Assembly: GCA_016712715.1 (NCBI GenBank)
Contig: JADJQM010000001.1
Span: forward strand, 1,507,001 to 1,571,000
Reading direction: 5' to 3'
DNA: 64,000 bases
From: Rhodospirillaceae bacterium
GTDB lineage: Bacteria > Pseudomonadota > Alphaproteobacteria > Dongiales > Dongiaceae
Shown: piece after piece, positions 8,544-19,215 of the stretch
How positions within the stretch are numbered: position 1 is the stretch's first letter
Layout of the letters: every line of letters starts with the position of its first letter
The notes under the pieces: model-generated
Told to the model about the DNA's origin: nothing
Database searches by the model: none
The model's input: only the letters and a program-made list of their open reading frames with translations
Position numbers and translations under genes: made by a program

Positions 8544-8770
8544 GACGGGACAACTCCAAATGAAAAGCGCCCATGCATGCGCCAGACGCAGCGAACTTGT
8601 CAACAGACCAGCCCAATCCGCCCGATAGCCGGGATCCCTGGAACTTTGGCAACACCCGGGCTGTTTGAAGCCAGCTTCGCTGGGAACTTAGGGGGCCGGC
8701 GCCCGCTTGCTCTCGGGCAACAACCCAGCAAGAATGGTCTTCTAGATGCAGTTACTGGAGATACCCTGAA

Positions 8771-9463
8771 ATGGCACGCCTGCAGAAACGAACTTTTGGA
8801 CGGAAATGCCATCTGGTCCTGTTGGCAGGTATGGCAACCGCCCTTTTCGCCTTTGCCCAGTCAGCGCGCGCCGAGACCATTCTGGATATCGAACCCGCCC
8901 CTGAACTGGCCCCTGGCCAAGCCTGGGCCGGTGTCGCCGAAATGCTGATGGTCTATTACGACGTGCCCAATACCGGTCCCGGCGAGATGCAATGCAGCCT
9001 CGCCTTCTACCTGACCGGAACGCAGAACTGCTACAAGTCACCCGAGGAAAGCGAGTTTTCTGCGGTCAGCCGTGTTGTCAAAGGCTATTCCCAGTACGCT
9101 CATGAATCCTTTGGCGAGGTGCCGATCGCGATGCGGTGGAAAGAGGCCAAGACGATCCCGCCCGCCGACATTGTTCAGGAGATCAAATTCGAGCGGCCGA
9201 TCCTGGTGCAGATCGAGCCCGCCCCGAATGAAGGCGAGAGCAAGGTAGAGAAGCGGGCTGTGCTGATCGTGGGCTTCGACGGTGGTCCGGACAACTTGCA
9301 GCTCATCATCAATGATCCCAAGATCTACCAGCCAACCCAGAATCCCTATCTGGAATTTGGCGGGAGGATTCGGGACAATTCTGGCCAGTATCAGATCGGT
9401 TATGCCGATTTCCTTTCCTTCCTGAAGTGGTCCGCGACTCTCTACAAAATCAAACCAGACTGA
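8771..9463 (+). CDS. secreted papain-like (peptidase C39-like) protein lacking catalytic residues
   Basis: 230 aa with an N-terminal signal peptide (hydrophobic ~15-32, cleavage likely after SARA). The body matches the layout of papain-like C39 peptidases: the first helix where CWAA-AEM is expected reads AWAGVAEMLMVYYDV; the strand where the His lies reads KRAVLIVGFDG; then the IINDP and YADFL motifs follow. The nucleophilic Cys and the His are both missing, while the Asn-Asp-Pro is kept. It is therefore probably a non-catalytic binding protein in the periplasm. Start at 8771 follows GGAG at about 11 bases. No operon partner. Confidence 0.6.
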   Translation: MARLQKRTFGRKCHLVLLAGMATALFAFAQSARAETILDIEPAPELAPGQAWAGVAEMLMVYYDVPNTGPGEMQCSLAFYLTGTQNCYKSPEESEFSAVSRVVKGYSQYAHESFGEVPIAMRWKEAKTIPPADIVQEIKFERPILVQIEPAPNEGESKVEKRAVLIVGFDGGPDNLQLIINDPKIYQPTQNPYLEFGGRIRDNSGQYQIGYADFLSFLKWSATLYKIKPD

Positions 9464-9792
9464 CTAAGCGTCTGCGAAAGCGACGTATTTTCGTTAGCCA
9501 TGCGGGCGGCACAGGTCGGGCATGGCGAGGGTAAATGTCAATTGCCTTGACATATAGGCCCCAGGGCTTCATATCTCGCGGGCATTTCTCGTGGATTGCG
9601 CGCTTACGCCCTGGTTTGGCCGCTTCCTTATGGCCACTTTTTCGGCGTCCATCCCGAGATACATATCCCACGTCATAGATTCCTGAGCAGGCGCGCCTTG
9701 GGTTCGCCCGCTGGCTATTTGCCCGCGCGCCGATCGGCGCACGCGTAACTCCCTTGCGGCATGACAATAAACTGCCAAAAGGAATTACGGCA
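9464..9792 (+). promoter_or_regulatory. promoter and long leader of the DEAD-box helicase gene
   Basis: No gene is evident in these 329 bases. TTGACA (9547-9552) with a 17-base spacer and CATATC (9570-9575) is the best promoter match, which would give a ~210-base leader. The leader is GC-rich near its end, with self-complementary GCGCGC/GCGCACGCG segments. Long leaders controlling helicase synthesis are known for cold-shock DEAD-box genes; that role here is inference. Confidence 0.4.
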
Positions 9793-11577
<1,785 letters not shown>

Positions 11578-11589
11578 CATAGCTCGATC

Positions 11590-11611
11590 CAGTCAAGCGT
11601 TGGCTTGACTG
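11590..11611 (+). terminator. hairpin directly after the helicase gene
   Basis: Perfect nine-base stem CAGTCAAGC / GCTTGACTG with a four-base loop, 13 bases after the stop codon. No T-run follows, so it may be an RNA-stabilising stem before the true terminator at 11623. Confidence 0.45.
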
Positions 11612-11622
11612 AATGAACAGGG

Positions 11623-11657
11623 AACCGCCAGGCAGCATCAGCTGTCCGGCGGTTTTT
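11623..11657 (+). terminator. rho-independent terminator of the helicase gene
   Basis: AACCGCC (11623-11629) pairs with GGCGGTT (11648-11654), and inner GGCAGC/GCTGTC extends the stem around an ATCA loop. TTTTT at 11653-11657 follows. Confidence 0.85.
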
Positions 11658-11676
11658 CTTCGGAAGCGGGATTGCC

Positions 11677-14658
11677 TTAGGCGGCCGGTTTGGTTCGCAG
11701 CACAGCTTCGAGATCCGGTTGATCGATCTGCTCCGGGTCGAGGAATTGCTCCGCATAGCGCTTCCAGACGCCTTCTTCGATGAAGATATCGAGCAGGTCT
11801 GGGTCGAGATGATGTTCCTTCTTCATGCTCCCCATGATCTTGATCGCCTCGCTGAGCTTCTTCGCCTTTTTATAGGGTCGGTCAGCGGCGGTCAGTGCCT
11901 CGAACACGTCGGCGATCGCCATCATGCGCGCGACCGGCGACATCTCACCCTGCTTCAGCCGCTTGGGGTATCCCATCCCATTCATCCTCTCATGGTGTCC
12001 ACCGGCAATCTCCGGCACGGCCCGAAGGTGTTTCGGGAAGGGCAAGCTCTGCAGCATGATGATCGTCTGCGAGATGTGGTCGTTGATCTGGTAGCGTTCC
12101 TCTTCAGTCAGTGTTCCGCGGCCGATGCACAAATTGTAGATCTCGCCCCGGTTCATCTTGTGGCGCGGCATATCGAGTTTGAAGCCCCATGGATTGTCCT
12201 GCTTGATCACATCCTTTGCTTCGTATGGCGTAATGTGGTCGTCCCGGTCAGCAAGCAGCGGCTCGTCGACAGGAAGCGCTGGCTCCGGCGTCCGATCCAT
12301 ACGCTTCCTTTCCTCATAGGAGATACCGGCGCGGTTACTTAAGGTCCGTCGCCAGGTGCGCCGGGCAATTTCCTGGATCCGCGCGACCTTTGTTGGCTCC
12401 ATGAATTCTCCGCCCTCATTGCATGCAGCGACGAAGGCGAAATCCTCATCCAATTGCCGAAGGGACGCATTGAGCGCCGCGCGAAGAGTTGGTTCATCCT
12501 GCCCGTTGAGACGACCCTGCCAATAGACAATTTCTGCATCGCGCTTGAGGACCTCGAACCGCATCCGAATTTCATGGATGCGGTCATAGAGGGTCTCCAG
12601 CTTGGTCGCCTTGTCGACCACGTATTCCGGTGTCGTCACCTTGCCGCAATCGTGGAGCCAGGAACCTATCTCGACCGCCTCCCACTCCTCAGCAGACAGA
12701 TTGAAGTCGGCGAACGGTCCATTTGTGCGGGCGCAGGCCGCCTCGGCCAGCATCCGAGTCAGGGCCGGCACACGCGCACAGTGGCCGCCGGTATAGGTCG
12801 ACTTGGCATCAATGGCACCCGCGATCAGCTTGATCAGCGCATCCATCAAATCCTTCTGCGATTGAAGCAACTGCTTGTTTTCGATGGCGACCCCGGCACT
12901 GCCACTGACGGCCCGAATAAGCTCAATCAATCGATTGCTGACTGTCCAGGATCCCTGTCCGACACCAATGGCCTTGGTCAGCAAGAGGGCACCCAGCACC
13001 TGCTGCTTGCGATTGAACAGCGGAACGATGATGAGCGCCATGCGGACGGCCTGCTCACGTTCGACCAGTTCATTGAGGCCAAGCGCCTCAAGTTCGTCAG
13101 GCTCAAGCCGCCTTTCAATCAGGGCGATCCGACCTTCGGTCAAGGCCTCCCCGATCTCGCCCAATAAGCCGGCACCCTGCAGCGGCAGTGATTTCGCATG
13201 CGCGTCCGGACCAGCCATCTCATCATCGTGCCAGCGAACGATTTCGGGATGAAGCATCCCTTCATCCTCATGCCACAGGTAAATCGCGCCGCCGTCGCTT
13301 TCAACCAGCTCGATCGTCTCGCGCAACACCCGGTCCAGCAGTGGCCGGAACTCCCGCTCTGCTGACAACGCATGACCGATGTCGAGAAATTTCCGTATCG
13401 TCACTTTCATGCGGTTGAGAGAACGACCGAGATCACCCACCTCCGAAATGATGGTCTTCACCTTGACGTCCTTTTCGAAGTCAAAGGTGGCAATCGCCTT
13501 GGTCTCCCGTGCCAGCCGATTGATGGGCTTCACCAGTAACCTGGTCCCAAGCCAGCCCACCAGAATCGCGGCGAGGAGAATGACAAGCGCGATCAGCAGC
13601 TGGCTTCCAACGATACTCCGCGCACCCGCGAAAAGTTCGTCCTCAGGAATCGCAATCAGCATGTTGATGGAGTTATTGCCTTGAATTTCAATCTTCGCGG
13701 TCGAGATTTGCCACTTGCGACCGTCCAACTTTACCTGGTCGCGACTTTTCGGGCCGGTCAGCAGGTTGGAGGCAGCAACCAATGCTGGCAATCTCAGCTC
13801 ATCGATAGTGACGAGACGCAGCGAGCCATCGCTTTGAGCAGCCGTCATCTTGGCACTGTCACGATAGGCAACGACCTGACCACTTCGCCCAACGAGTGCC
13901 AATTCGGTAGAGGGCGTGATGCGAATACTCTTCAGTTCGGCTGCGATCGATTCCAGCGTGAGATCAAGCGCCACGATGACGGCGCCATCTGCTGACCTGC
14001 TGGCCAAGGTGGCTCCAACCAGTTTCGTCGTGAAGAAAACATAGGGCTCGGTCAGAATGGTGCCTGGTTGCTTTGATGCCATCTGGAACCAGGGCCTGGT
14101 TCGTGGGTCATAGCGATAGTCCGGCTGAAAGCGCATATCGAGCAGTTTCTGATCTGCATCATAGTATCGATACTCGCCGATCATGGCGCCCACCGCATCC
14201 TGGGTTATGGATTGTACCACCAATGTGGCGGTCTTCGGTGCTTTGACAACACGGCGAACCTCGTCATTACGCAGTGGGCGAAACAGGATGAATTCACCAT
14301 TGGGATAACCAACGTAGAGCGCATCGGTGATGGGATTCTCATTCAGCGCGTCGACAATGAGCGGAAGTTCGGCAAGGCGCTGGGCCAATGTATCAGCACC
14401 CGACAAGCCGCTATGCGCCAGCAACGTAATCTGGTTGCGAGCCGGTGAAAGTATGCGCTGAACCTTTTCGCTGAGCGTATCCCGGATGTATCGGGTGGTT
14501 TCGGCGGAGGTTGTCAGCAGGATGTCCTGGGTGCCACGATAGGTATGCCATGCAAAGGTCGCGACGACGACGACCAACAGCGCGGTAACGCCGATAACGC
14601 CCAGCAGGTGCAGGGGCACTTCCAACGGTGGCTTCTTCAGTTGTCCGGTGGCGGACAT
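11677..14658 (-). CDS. membrane sensor with dCache, HAMP, GAF and HD-GYP domains
   Basis: 993 aa. Transmembrane segment ~18-38, a periplasmic double-Cache region to ~345 (DYRYDPRTRPWFQMASK, GTILTEPYVFF), second membrane segment ~350-372, HAMP (KPINRLARETKAI), GAF-like region ~430-600, then HD-GYP. HD is at 669-670 (LHDCGK) and HHERMNGMGYP at 888-898 with the DVFEALTAADRPYK motif. The HD to HHE distance is ~219 residues, about 140 more than usual, because of an inserted charged segment. HD-GYP proteins hydrolyse cyclic di-nucleotides, mainly c-di-GMP. The upstream solute-binding gene ends 27 bases earlier, suggesting one sensing unit. Confidence 0.88.
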   Translation of the reverse strand: MSATGQLKKPPLEVPLHLLGVIGVTALLVVVVATFAWHTYRGTQDILLTTSAETTRYIRDTLSEKVQRILSPARNQITLLAHSGLSGADTLAQRLAELPLIVDALNENPITDALYVGYPNGEFILFRPLRNDEVRRVVKAPKTATLVVQSITQDAVGAMIGEYRYYDADQKLLDMRFQPDYRYDPRTRPWFQMASKQPGTILTEPYVFFTTKLVGATLASRSADGAVIVALDLTLESIAAELKSIRITPSTELALVGRSGQVVAYRDSAKMTAAQSDGSLRLVTIDELRLPALVAASNLLTGPKSRDQVKLDGRKWQISTAKIEIQGNNSINMLIAIPEDELFAGARSIVGSQLLIALVILLAAILVGWLGTRLLVKPINRLARETKAIATFDFEKDVKVKTIISEVGDLGRSLNRMKVTIRKFLDIGHALSAEREFRPLLDRVLRETIELVESDGGAIYLWHEDEGMLHPEIVRWHDDEMAGPDAHAKSLPLQGAGLLGEIGEALTEGRIALIERRLEPDELEALGLNELVEREQAVRMALIIVPLFNRKQQVLGALLLTKAIGVGQGSWTVSNRLIELIRAVSGSAGVAIENKQLLQSQKDLMDALIKLIAGAIDAKSTYTGGHCARVPALTRMLAEAACARTNGPFADFNLSAEEWEAVEIGSWLHDCGKVTTPEYVVDKATKLETLYDRIHEIRMRFEVLKRDAEIVYWQGRLNGQDEPTLRAALNASLRQLDEDFAFVAACNEGGEFMEPTKVARIQEIARRTWRRTLSNRAGISYEERKRMDRTPEPALPVDEPLLADRDDHITPYEAKDVIKQDNPWGFKLDMPRHKMNRGEIYNLCIGRGTLTEEERYQINDHISQTIIMLQSLPFPKHLRAVPEIAGGHHERMNGMGYPKRLKQGEMSPVARMMAIADVFEALTAADRPYKKAKKLSEAIKIMGSMKKEHHLDPDLLDIFIEEGVWKRYAEQFLDPEQIDQPDLEAVLRTKPAA

Positions 14659-14685
14659 TGCATGCTCCTGCCTTTTGCTCGGCTT

Positions 14686-15504
14686 TCAGTATTCGATCAT
14701 GGTAGCCGCAGCGACCTTGAGAAGGTGACGTTCCGTAAATCGATGCAACGTGCGATCAAGACGCATCCCCTCGACGAGCCGCAGCCAGTTGTTGACCTGG
14801 GCAGCGTTGAACTTGGTGCGGGAGAGAGCAAGTCCGCTTGGGGTGGGCGGTGCCGGCGATGCGTTGACCAGGGTAAATGCGCCGCGCTCTTCTTCGGTGA
14901 GATAGAAGAAGTAGTGAATCGACGGCGCCAGAATGGCCTGGACTCTCGTTGTTCGTAACGCGTCGAATAGATCCTTCTGCGTCGCAAACTCGACCACGCG
15001 GTCATCGCCCAGCAGAACTTTCAAATGATAGTCATAGTAATTGCCATAGCGGAAGCCACGCACCAGGCCGATCTGCCATTCTGGCTTCGCCACAAAGGCA
15101 TCCAGGGTGAAGGTTGTGCCAACCTCGGCGGCGGGCATGACGAGCATGTTCTTGATGCCGAAAAATGTGACGAAGCGCGCCAATTTTTCGCGCCCTGGGG
15201 TCGCGATGGAGTTGGTGGCCATGTCAATTGCGCCGGTTTCAATTGCCGGCCAGAGATCAGCCCGATTGATCTCGTGAATATCGAAGAGGCAACCGGATCG
15301 CCACATGAGTTCACCGATCAAGTCGGCGTCTACTCCCGCACCGTCGTGATACATGGCGCCGAATTCCATGACCCCGATGCGAATGGGCTCCGCGCAGCCG
15401 AAATCACGGGCAGGGTCCCGGCCCTGTGCCCAGGCACTGCTGGTCGCGGCGATTCCGATGATCACCGCCAAAACCCGGGTAAATACTGTCACCGGTATGC
15501 GCAT
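14686..15504 (-). CDS. periplasmic solute-binding protein, family 3 type
   Basis: 272 aa with signal peptide (hydrophobic 9-24, cleavage near SAWAQG). The body has the SBP_bac_3 pattern: IRIGVMEFGAMYHDGAGVDADL, DLWPAIETGAIDMATNSIATPGREKLARF, and a late ALSRTKFNAAQVNN. Family members bind amino acids or similar polar compounds. No permease or ATPase gene is near. The HD-GYP sensor follows on the same strand after 27 bases, so this protein more likely presents a ligand to that receptor than feeds an ABC transporter; this is inference. Confidence 0.78.
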   Translation of the reverse strand: MRIPVTVFTRVLAVIIGIAATSSAWAQGRDPARDFGCAEPIRIGVMEFGAMYHDGAGVDADLIGELMWRSGCLFDIHEINRADLWPAIETGAIDMATNSIATPGREKLARFVTFFGIKNMLVMPAAEVGTTFTLDAFVAKPEWQIGLVRGFRYGNYYDYHLKVLLGDDRVVEFATQKDLFDALRTTRVQAILAPSIHYFFYLTEEERGAFTLVNASPAPPTPSGLALSRTKFNAAQVNNWLRLVEGMRLDRTLHRFTERHLLKVAAATMIEY

Positions 15505-15645
15505 GCTCTTGCCTCGCGCCGTGCACCGAGGACAATTTAGCTTCGCGGCTTTAACGATCCATTAAGTGTGAAATATACGGCAAGAATAGTCCCTATTTGG
15601 CGAATAATGAGGGGGAAAAGGGTATTCTTGAGCAGCGTGTCTGGC

Positions 15646-17004
15646 TCATTGCAGCACGATATTGAGTTGCCGCAAGGCATCAGCGATGGGCACAAAGAAG
15701 TTTATGCCGACCAGATTATCGTTTGTATCGGTAAGCCCAGCTTGCGATATCCCAACGACGCTGCCCTCACCGTCCAATAGCGGCCCGCCGCTGCTCCCTG
15801 GCTGGATCGTGACATCGGCCTGGATCAACGGCAACCCATACTCATCCTGCTGGAATTGGCTGACGATACCGCGCGTCACGGTGCCAGCCAGGCTTTCATA
15901 CATTGGCGATCCGACGGCAAAGACCTCCTCGGTGAGGGCAACCTGATTGAGTCGCAGGGGCAACGGCGTGAATGTTCCGCTCTCAACTTGCAGCAAAGCC
16001 ACATCGCGCTTGGCATCACTGCGCAAGGTAGTCGCAAAAACCTCGTTGCCGGTGATCAGCGTGAGTTTTAGCCGCGCAGCATTGCGCGCTACATGGTGAT
16101 TGGTCAGAACCAGCGTGGGCGTCACGAAGAAGCCCGAGCCTTGTGATGTCCCAGTGGTAATCGTCACGACGGAGGCCTGGACGCGCGTCATGTTGGTGCC
16201 AATGCCGCCGGTGAAGGGTTGCAGCGCCGGAATTCCCAGAACCGGTTGCCGTGGCACCTCTCCCCAGCCGCCCAAAGGTGCCAGCGTCGTCGCCACATGC
16301 TGGCTACGACCCTCGCGCAGCAGCACATCATGAAATCGCCGGTCAGCGCCGAGATTGCGTGTCGCTACGGCGAAGGCGCGAACCAGCAGCGCCACCTCGC
16401 CATCCGGCACGCCCTCTTTCAGGACAGCAGAGCCGCTCGTCTGCGTCTCGAGAACCACACTTTCATCCAGCGTGGAAAAAACCTGCCAGGTCACTGTCAG
16501 GGCTGCGGTCCCGCTTTGCTTGCCAAGCGGCTTACCGTACCATGCGGATACCTCATCGCAGATATCCATACTGATGGTATCGATGCGTCCGCCGACCAGA
16601 AATTCCGCATCCCTCTGCGCATCACCGTAGTTTCCAAACAGGACGTCCGGATCACCCACCACGTCATAATTGGCGGCGCTCATTTCGCGATAGAATATGT
16701 CCAGCAACTCCTCATCCCGCGCCATCACTTTGCCGCTGTTCCAGTGAATGAGGTCGCTCGTAAGATCCCGCCCACATCCGGTCCAGGTGCCCCCGCCGCG
16801 GTAGACACCGATCTGCTGGCCGCGATCGAGATTGAACATCACGCGGTCGAGTTGAATGGGCGCCAAGTCTTCGCCGCTGGCGGCGGCACTGGTCATTTGC
16901 GCCACGGGAGAAATGGGCTTCCCTGCACAGGAAGCCAGCATCGGCATAGACGCCAGCAGCACGCCGAGCATGACAGCGCGGCGCCTTAGGTAACCCAGTT
17001 CCAT
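15646..17004 (-). CDS. lipoprotein with C-terminal trypsin-like serine protease domain
   Basis: 452 aa. Lipoprotein signal with lipobox LASC (Cys ~26). Residues ~50-230 form an unassigned domain (IQLDRVMFNLDRGQQIGVY, GGRIDTISMDICDE, QTSGSAVLKEG) that resembles the barrels of outer-membrane-linked lipoproteins. Residues ~270-450 form a trypsin-like domain with the full triad: His in LTNHHVARN, Asp in RDVALLQVE, Ser in QPGSSGGPLLDGEGSVVGIS. No PDZ domain follows, unlike DegP. A periplasmic quality-control or cell-surface role is possible. Start ATG at 17004 follows GGGGGC. Confidence 0.8.
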   Translation of the reverse strand: MELGYLRRRAVMLGVLLASMPMLASCAGKPISPVAQMTSAAASGEDLAPIQLDRVMFNLDRGQQIGVYRGGGTWTGCGRDLTSDLIHWNSGKVMARDEELLDIFYREMSAANYDVVGDPDVLFGNYGDAQRDAEFLVGGRIDTISMDICDEVSAWYGKPLGKQSGTAALTVTWQVFSTLDESVVLETQTSGSAVLKEGVPDGEVALLVRAFAVATRNLGADRRFHDVLLREGRSQHVATTLAPLGGWGEVPRQPVLGIPALQPFTGGIGTNMTRVQASVVTITTGTSQGSGFFVTPTLVLTNHHVARNAARLKLTLITGNEVFATTLRSDAKRDVALLQVESGTFTPLPLRLNQVALTEEVFAVGSPMYESLAGTVTRGIVSQFQQDEYGLPLIQADVTIQPGSSGGPLLDGEGSVVGISQAGLTDTNDNLVGINFFVPIADALRQLNIVLQ

Positions 17005-17128
17005 GATGCCCCCATCAGGTCGCGCGTTATCCGCTACCCCACGATTAAGGCATCATCCTCGAGAACAAAGAGCGTACTGTAAAGAGAAAAATACGGGCCA
17101 GATAAACTTTTTTAGAAACGCCGGCTGC

Positions 17129-19027
17129 CTATTTCTGCGCGTAGCCAACCGCCTGCAATGCCCCTTCGATTTCGCCCAAAATGGCCGGATCATCAATTGT
17201 CGCCGGCATATTAAAGGCTTCTCCGTCGGCGATCTTCTGCATGGTGCCGCGCAGGATCTTGCCAGAACGAGTCTTCGGGAGCCGGTCGACGACAGTCGCC
17301 GTCTTGAAGGCCGCAACCGGGCCAATCTTGTCACGCACCAGCTTGACGGCCTCGGCAACCACCATGTCATGGGGCTTGCTGATACCTGACTTCAACACCA
17401 GGAATCCCAGCGGCAACTGACCTTTGACCTCGTCATGGACACCGATCACCGCGCATTCGGCAACGTCCGGATGACTGGCCAGCACCTCCTCCATGCCACC
17501 GGTGGAGAGTCGGTGCCCCGCGACGTTGATGATGTCATCGGTGCGGGCCATGATGTAGACATAGCCATCGTCATCGATATAACCCGCATCCGACGTCTCG
17601 TAGAAACCCGGGAAGTGATCGAAATAGCTCTTCCTGTAGCGCTCGGGGGCATTCCACAAGGTCGGAAAGGCCGACGGTGGCAGCGGCAGCTTGCAGACGA
17701 TATTGCCGATCTCACCGGGCTTCGCCGGGTGCCCGTCATCGCCAAGCACACGGACATCCCAGCCCGGCGCCGCCCGGGTCGGCGAGCCGTGCTTGATGGG
17801 CAGCAATTCAATCCCCACGCAATTTGCCGCGATCGCCCAACCCGTTTCCGTCTGCCACCAATGGTCGATCACCGGCACATGGAGCTTTTCTTCGGCCCAT
17901 TCCAGAGTGGCCGGGTCGGAACGTTCGCCAGCCAGAAACAACGCACGCAGCGAACTGATGTCGTACTTTCCAATCAGCTTTCCATCGGGATCGTCGCGCT
18001 TGATGGCGCGGAAGGCCGTCGGCGCTGTGAAGAGGGTCGAGACCTTGTGATCGGCAATGACGCGCCAGAAAGCGCCCGCATCGGGCGTGCCGACCGGCTT
18101 GCCCTCGTATAGCACAGTGGTGCACCCGTAGAGCAGTGGCGCATAGACGATGTAGGAGTGGCCCACCACCCAACCCACGTCCGAGGCCGCCCAGAATACC
18201 TCGCCCCGCTCCATATTGTAGATATTGCGCATCGACCAGTTGAGCGCCACCGCATGGCCGCCATTGTCGCGCACGACGCCCTTGGGGGCGCCCGTCGTGC
18301 CGGAAGTGTACAGGATATAGAGCGGATCGGTCGCTGCGACCGGTACACAATCATGCGGCTGTGCGCCGGCCACCACGTCCTGCCAATCTAGGTCGCGCCC
18401 GGGCACGAGGCTGGCAAGCGCGCGGTCGCGTTGCAGGATGACGCAGTGCGCCGGCTTGTGCTTGGCGAGCGCAATGGCCTCGTCGATCATCGGCTTGTAG
18501 GCGACAACGCGATTGGTTTCGATGCCACAGGATGCCCCCACGATCAACTTGGGCTGGCAGTCGTCGATGCGTGTCGCCAGCTCCTTGGCGGCAAAGCCAC
18601 CGAAGACCACGGAGTGGATGGCACCCAGCCTTGCACAGGCCAGCATGGCCACCAGCGCTTCCGGCACCATCGGCATGTAGATGATGACGCGGTCACCCTT
18701 GGCAATGCCGAGCTTGGCCAGGCCGCCGGCAAAGCGCGCGACAAGGTCCGTCAGTTCCCGATAAGAGATATGCCTGACTGTGCCGGTGACCGGGCTGTCA
18801 TAAATGATGGCATTCTGTTCGCCATGGCCAGCCGCCACATGCCGATCAAGGCAGTTATAGGCGGTATTGAACTCGGCCCCGGAGAACCAGCGCGCTGCCG
18901 GCGGATTGCTGCCGTCGATCACGTCATCCCAGGTCTTGAACCAATGCAACTCCGCCGCGGCATGCGCCCAGAAAATCTCCGGATGCTCGATTGATTGGCG
19001 ATAAATGGCATCAAACTTCCCCGACAT
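17129..19027 (-). CDS. prpE: propionyl-CoA synthetase (AMP-forming)
   Basis: 632 aa, starting MSGKFDAIYRQSIEHPEIFW; in-frame codons up to 19123 were left out because AAGGA precedes the ATG at 19027 and the N-terminus then fits PrpE. It activates propionate, and more weakly acetate, to the CoA ester with ATP. Visible are the AMP-binding P-loop YTSGTTGAPKGVV, WWQTETGWAI, the hinge YIMARTDDIINVAGHRLSTG and the catalytic lysine in PKTRSGKILRGTM. Length and motifs fit PrpE better than Acs (~650 aa). No methylcitrate genes are adjacent; meaB (32860-33783), needed for methylmalonyl-CoA mutase, is elsewhere in the window. Confidence 0.85.
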   Translation of the reverse strand: MSGKFDAIYRQSIEHPEIFWAHAAAELHWFKTWDDVIDGSNPPAARWFSGAEFNTAYNCLDRHVAAGHGEQNAIIYDSPVTGTVRHISYRELTDLVARFAGGLAKLGIAKGDRVIIYMPMVPEALVAMLACARLGAIHSVVFGGFAAKELATRIDDCQPKLIVGASCGIETNRVVAYKPMIDEAIALAKHKPAHCVILQRDRALASLVPGRDLDWQDVVAGAQPHDCVPVAATDPLYILYTSGTTGAPKGVVRDNGGHAVALNWSMRNIYNMERGEVFWAASDVGWVVGHSYIVYAPLLYGCTTVLYEGKPVGTPDAGAFWRVIADHKVSTLFTAPTAFRAIKRDDPDGKLIGKYDISSLRALFLAGERSDPATLEWAEEKLHVPVIDHWWQTETGWAIAANCVGIELLPIKHGSPTRAAPGWDVRVLGDDGHPAKPGEIGNIVCKLPLPPSAFPTLWNAPERYRKSYFDHFPGFYETSDAGYIDDDGYVYIMARTDDIINVAGHRLSTGGMEEVLASHPDVAECAVIGVHDEVKGQLPLGFLVLKSGISKPHDMVVAEAVKLVRDKIGPVAAFKTATVVDRLPKTRSGKILRGTMQKIADGEAFNMPATIDDPAILGEIEGALQAVGYAQK

Positions 19028-19156
19028 GTCCGCAAATCCTTCCCACATTCCGACAGCCGCTTGGCGGCTCGTTCTTTTGGCCTGGTTCAGAGCGCAGTAT
19101 CGCCATAACCATGGCACAGACAAGGTCTTAGCGTGATCCTACTTAGGTCGCAGTGC

Positions 19157-19191
19157 AAAAAAGAGCCGCTCCCCGGTTCGGGAAGCGGCTC
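19157..19191 (-). terminator. rho-independent terminator of leuA
   Basis: Stem GAGCCGCT (19163-19170) with AGCGGCTC (19184-19191), inner CCCG/CGGG pairs, and a run of six T on the minus strand (A-run 19157-19162). It sits 25 bases past the leuA stop. Confidence 0.85.
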
Positions 19192-19215
19192 CTCCTGACG
19201 GGCAATGGGGCCGGT

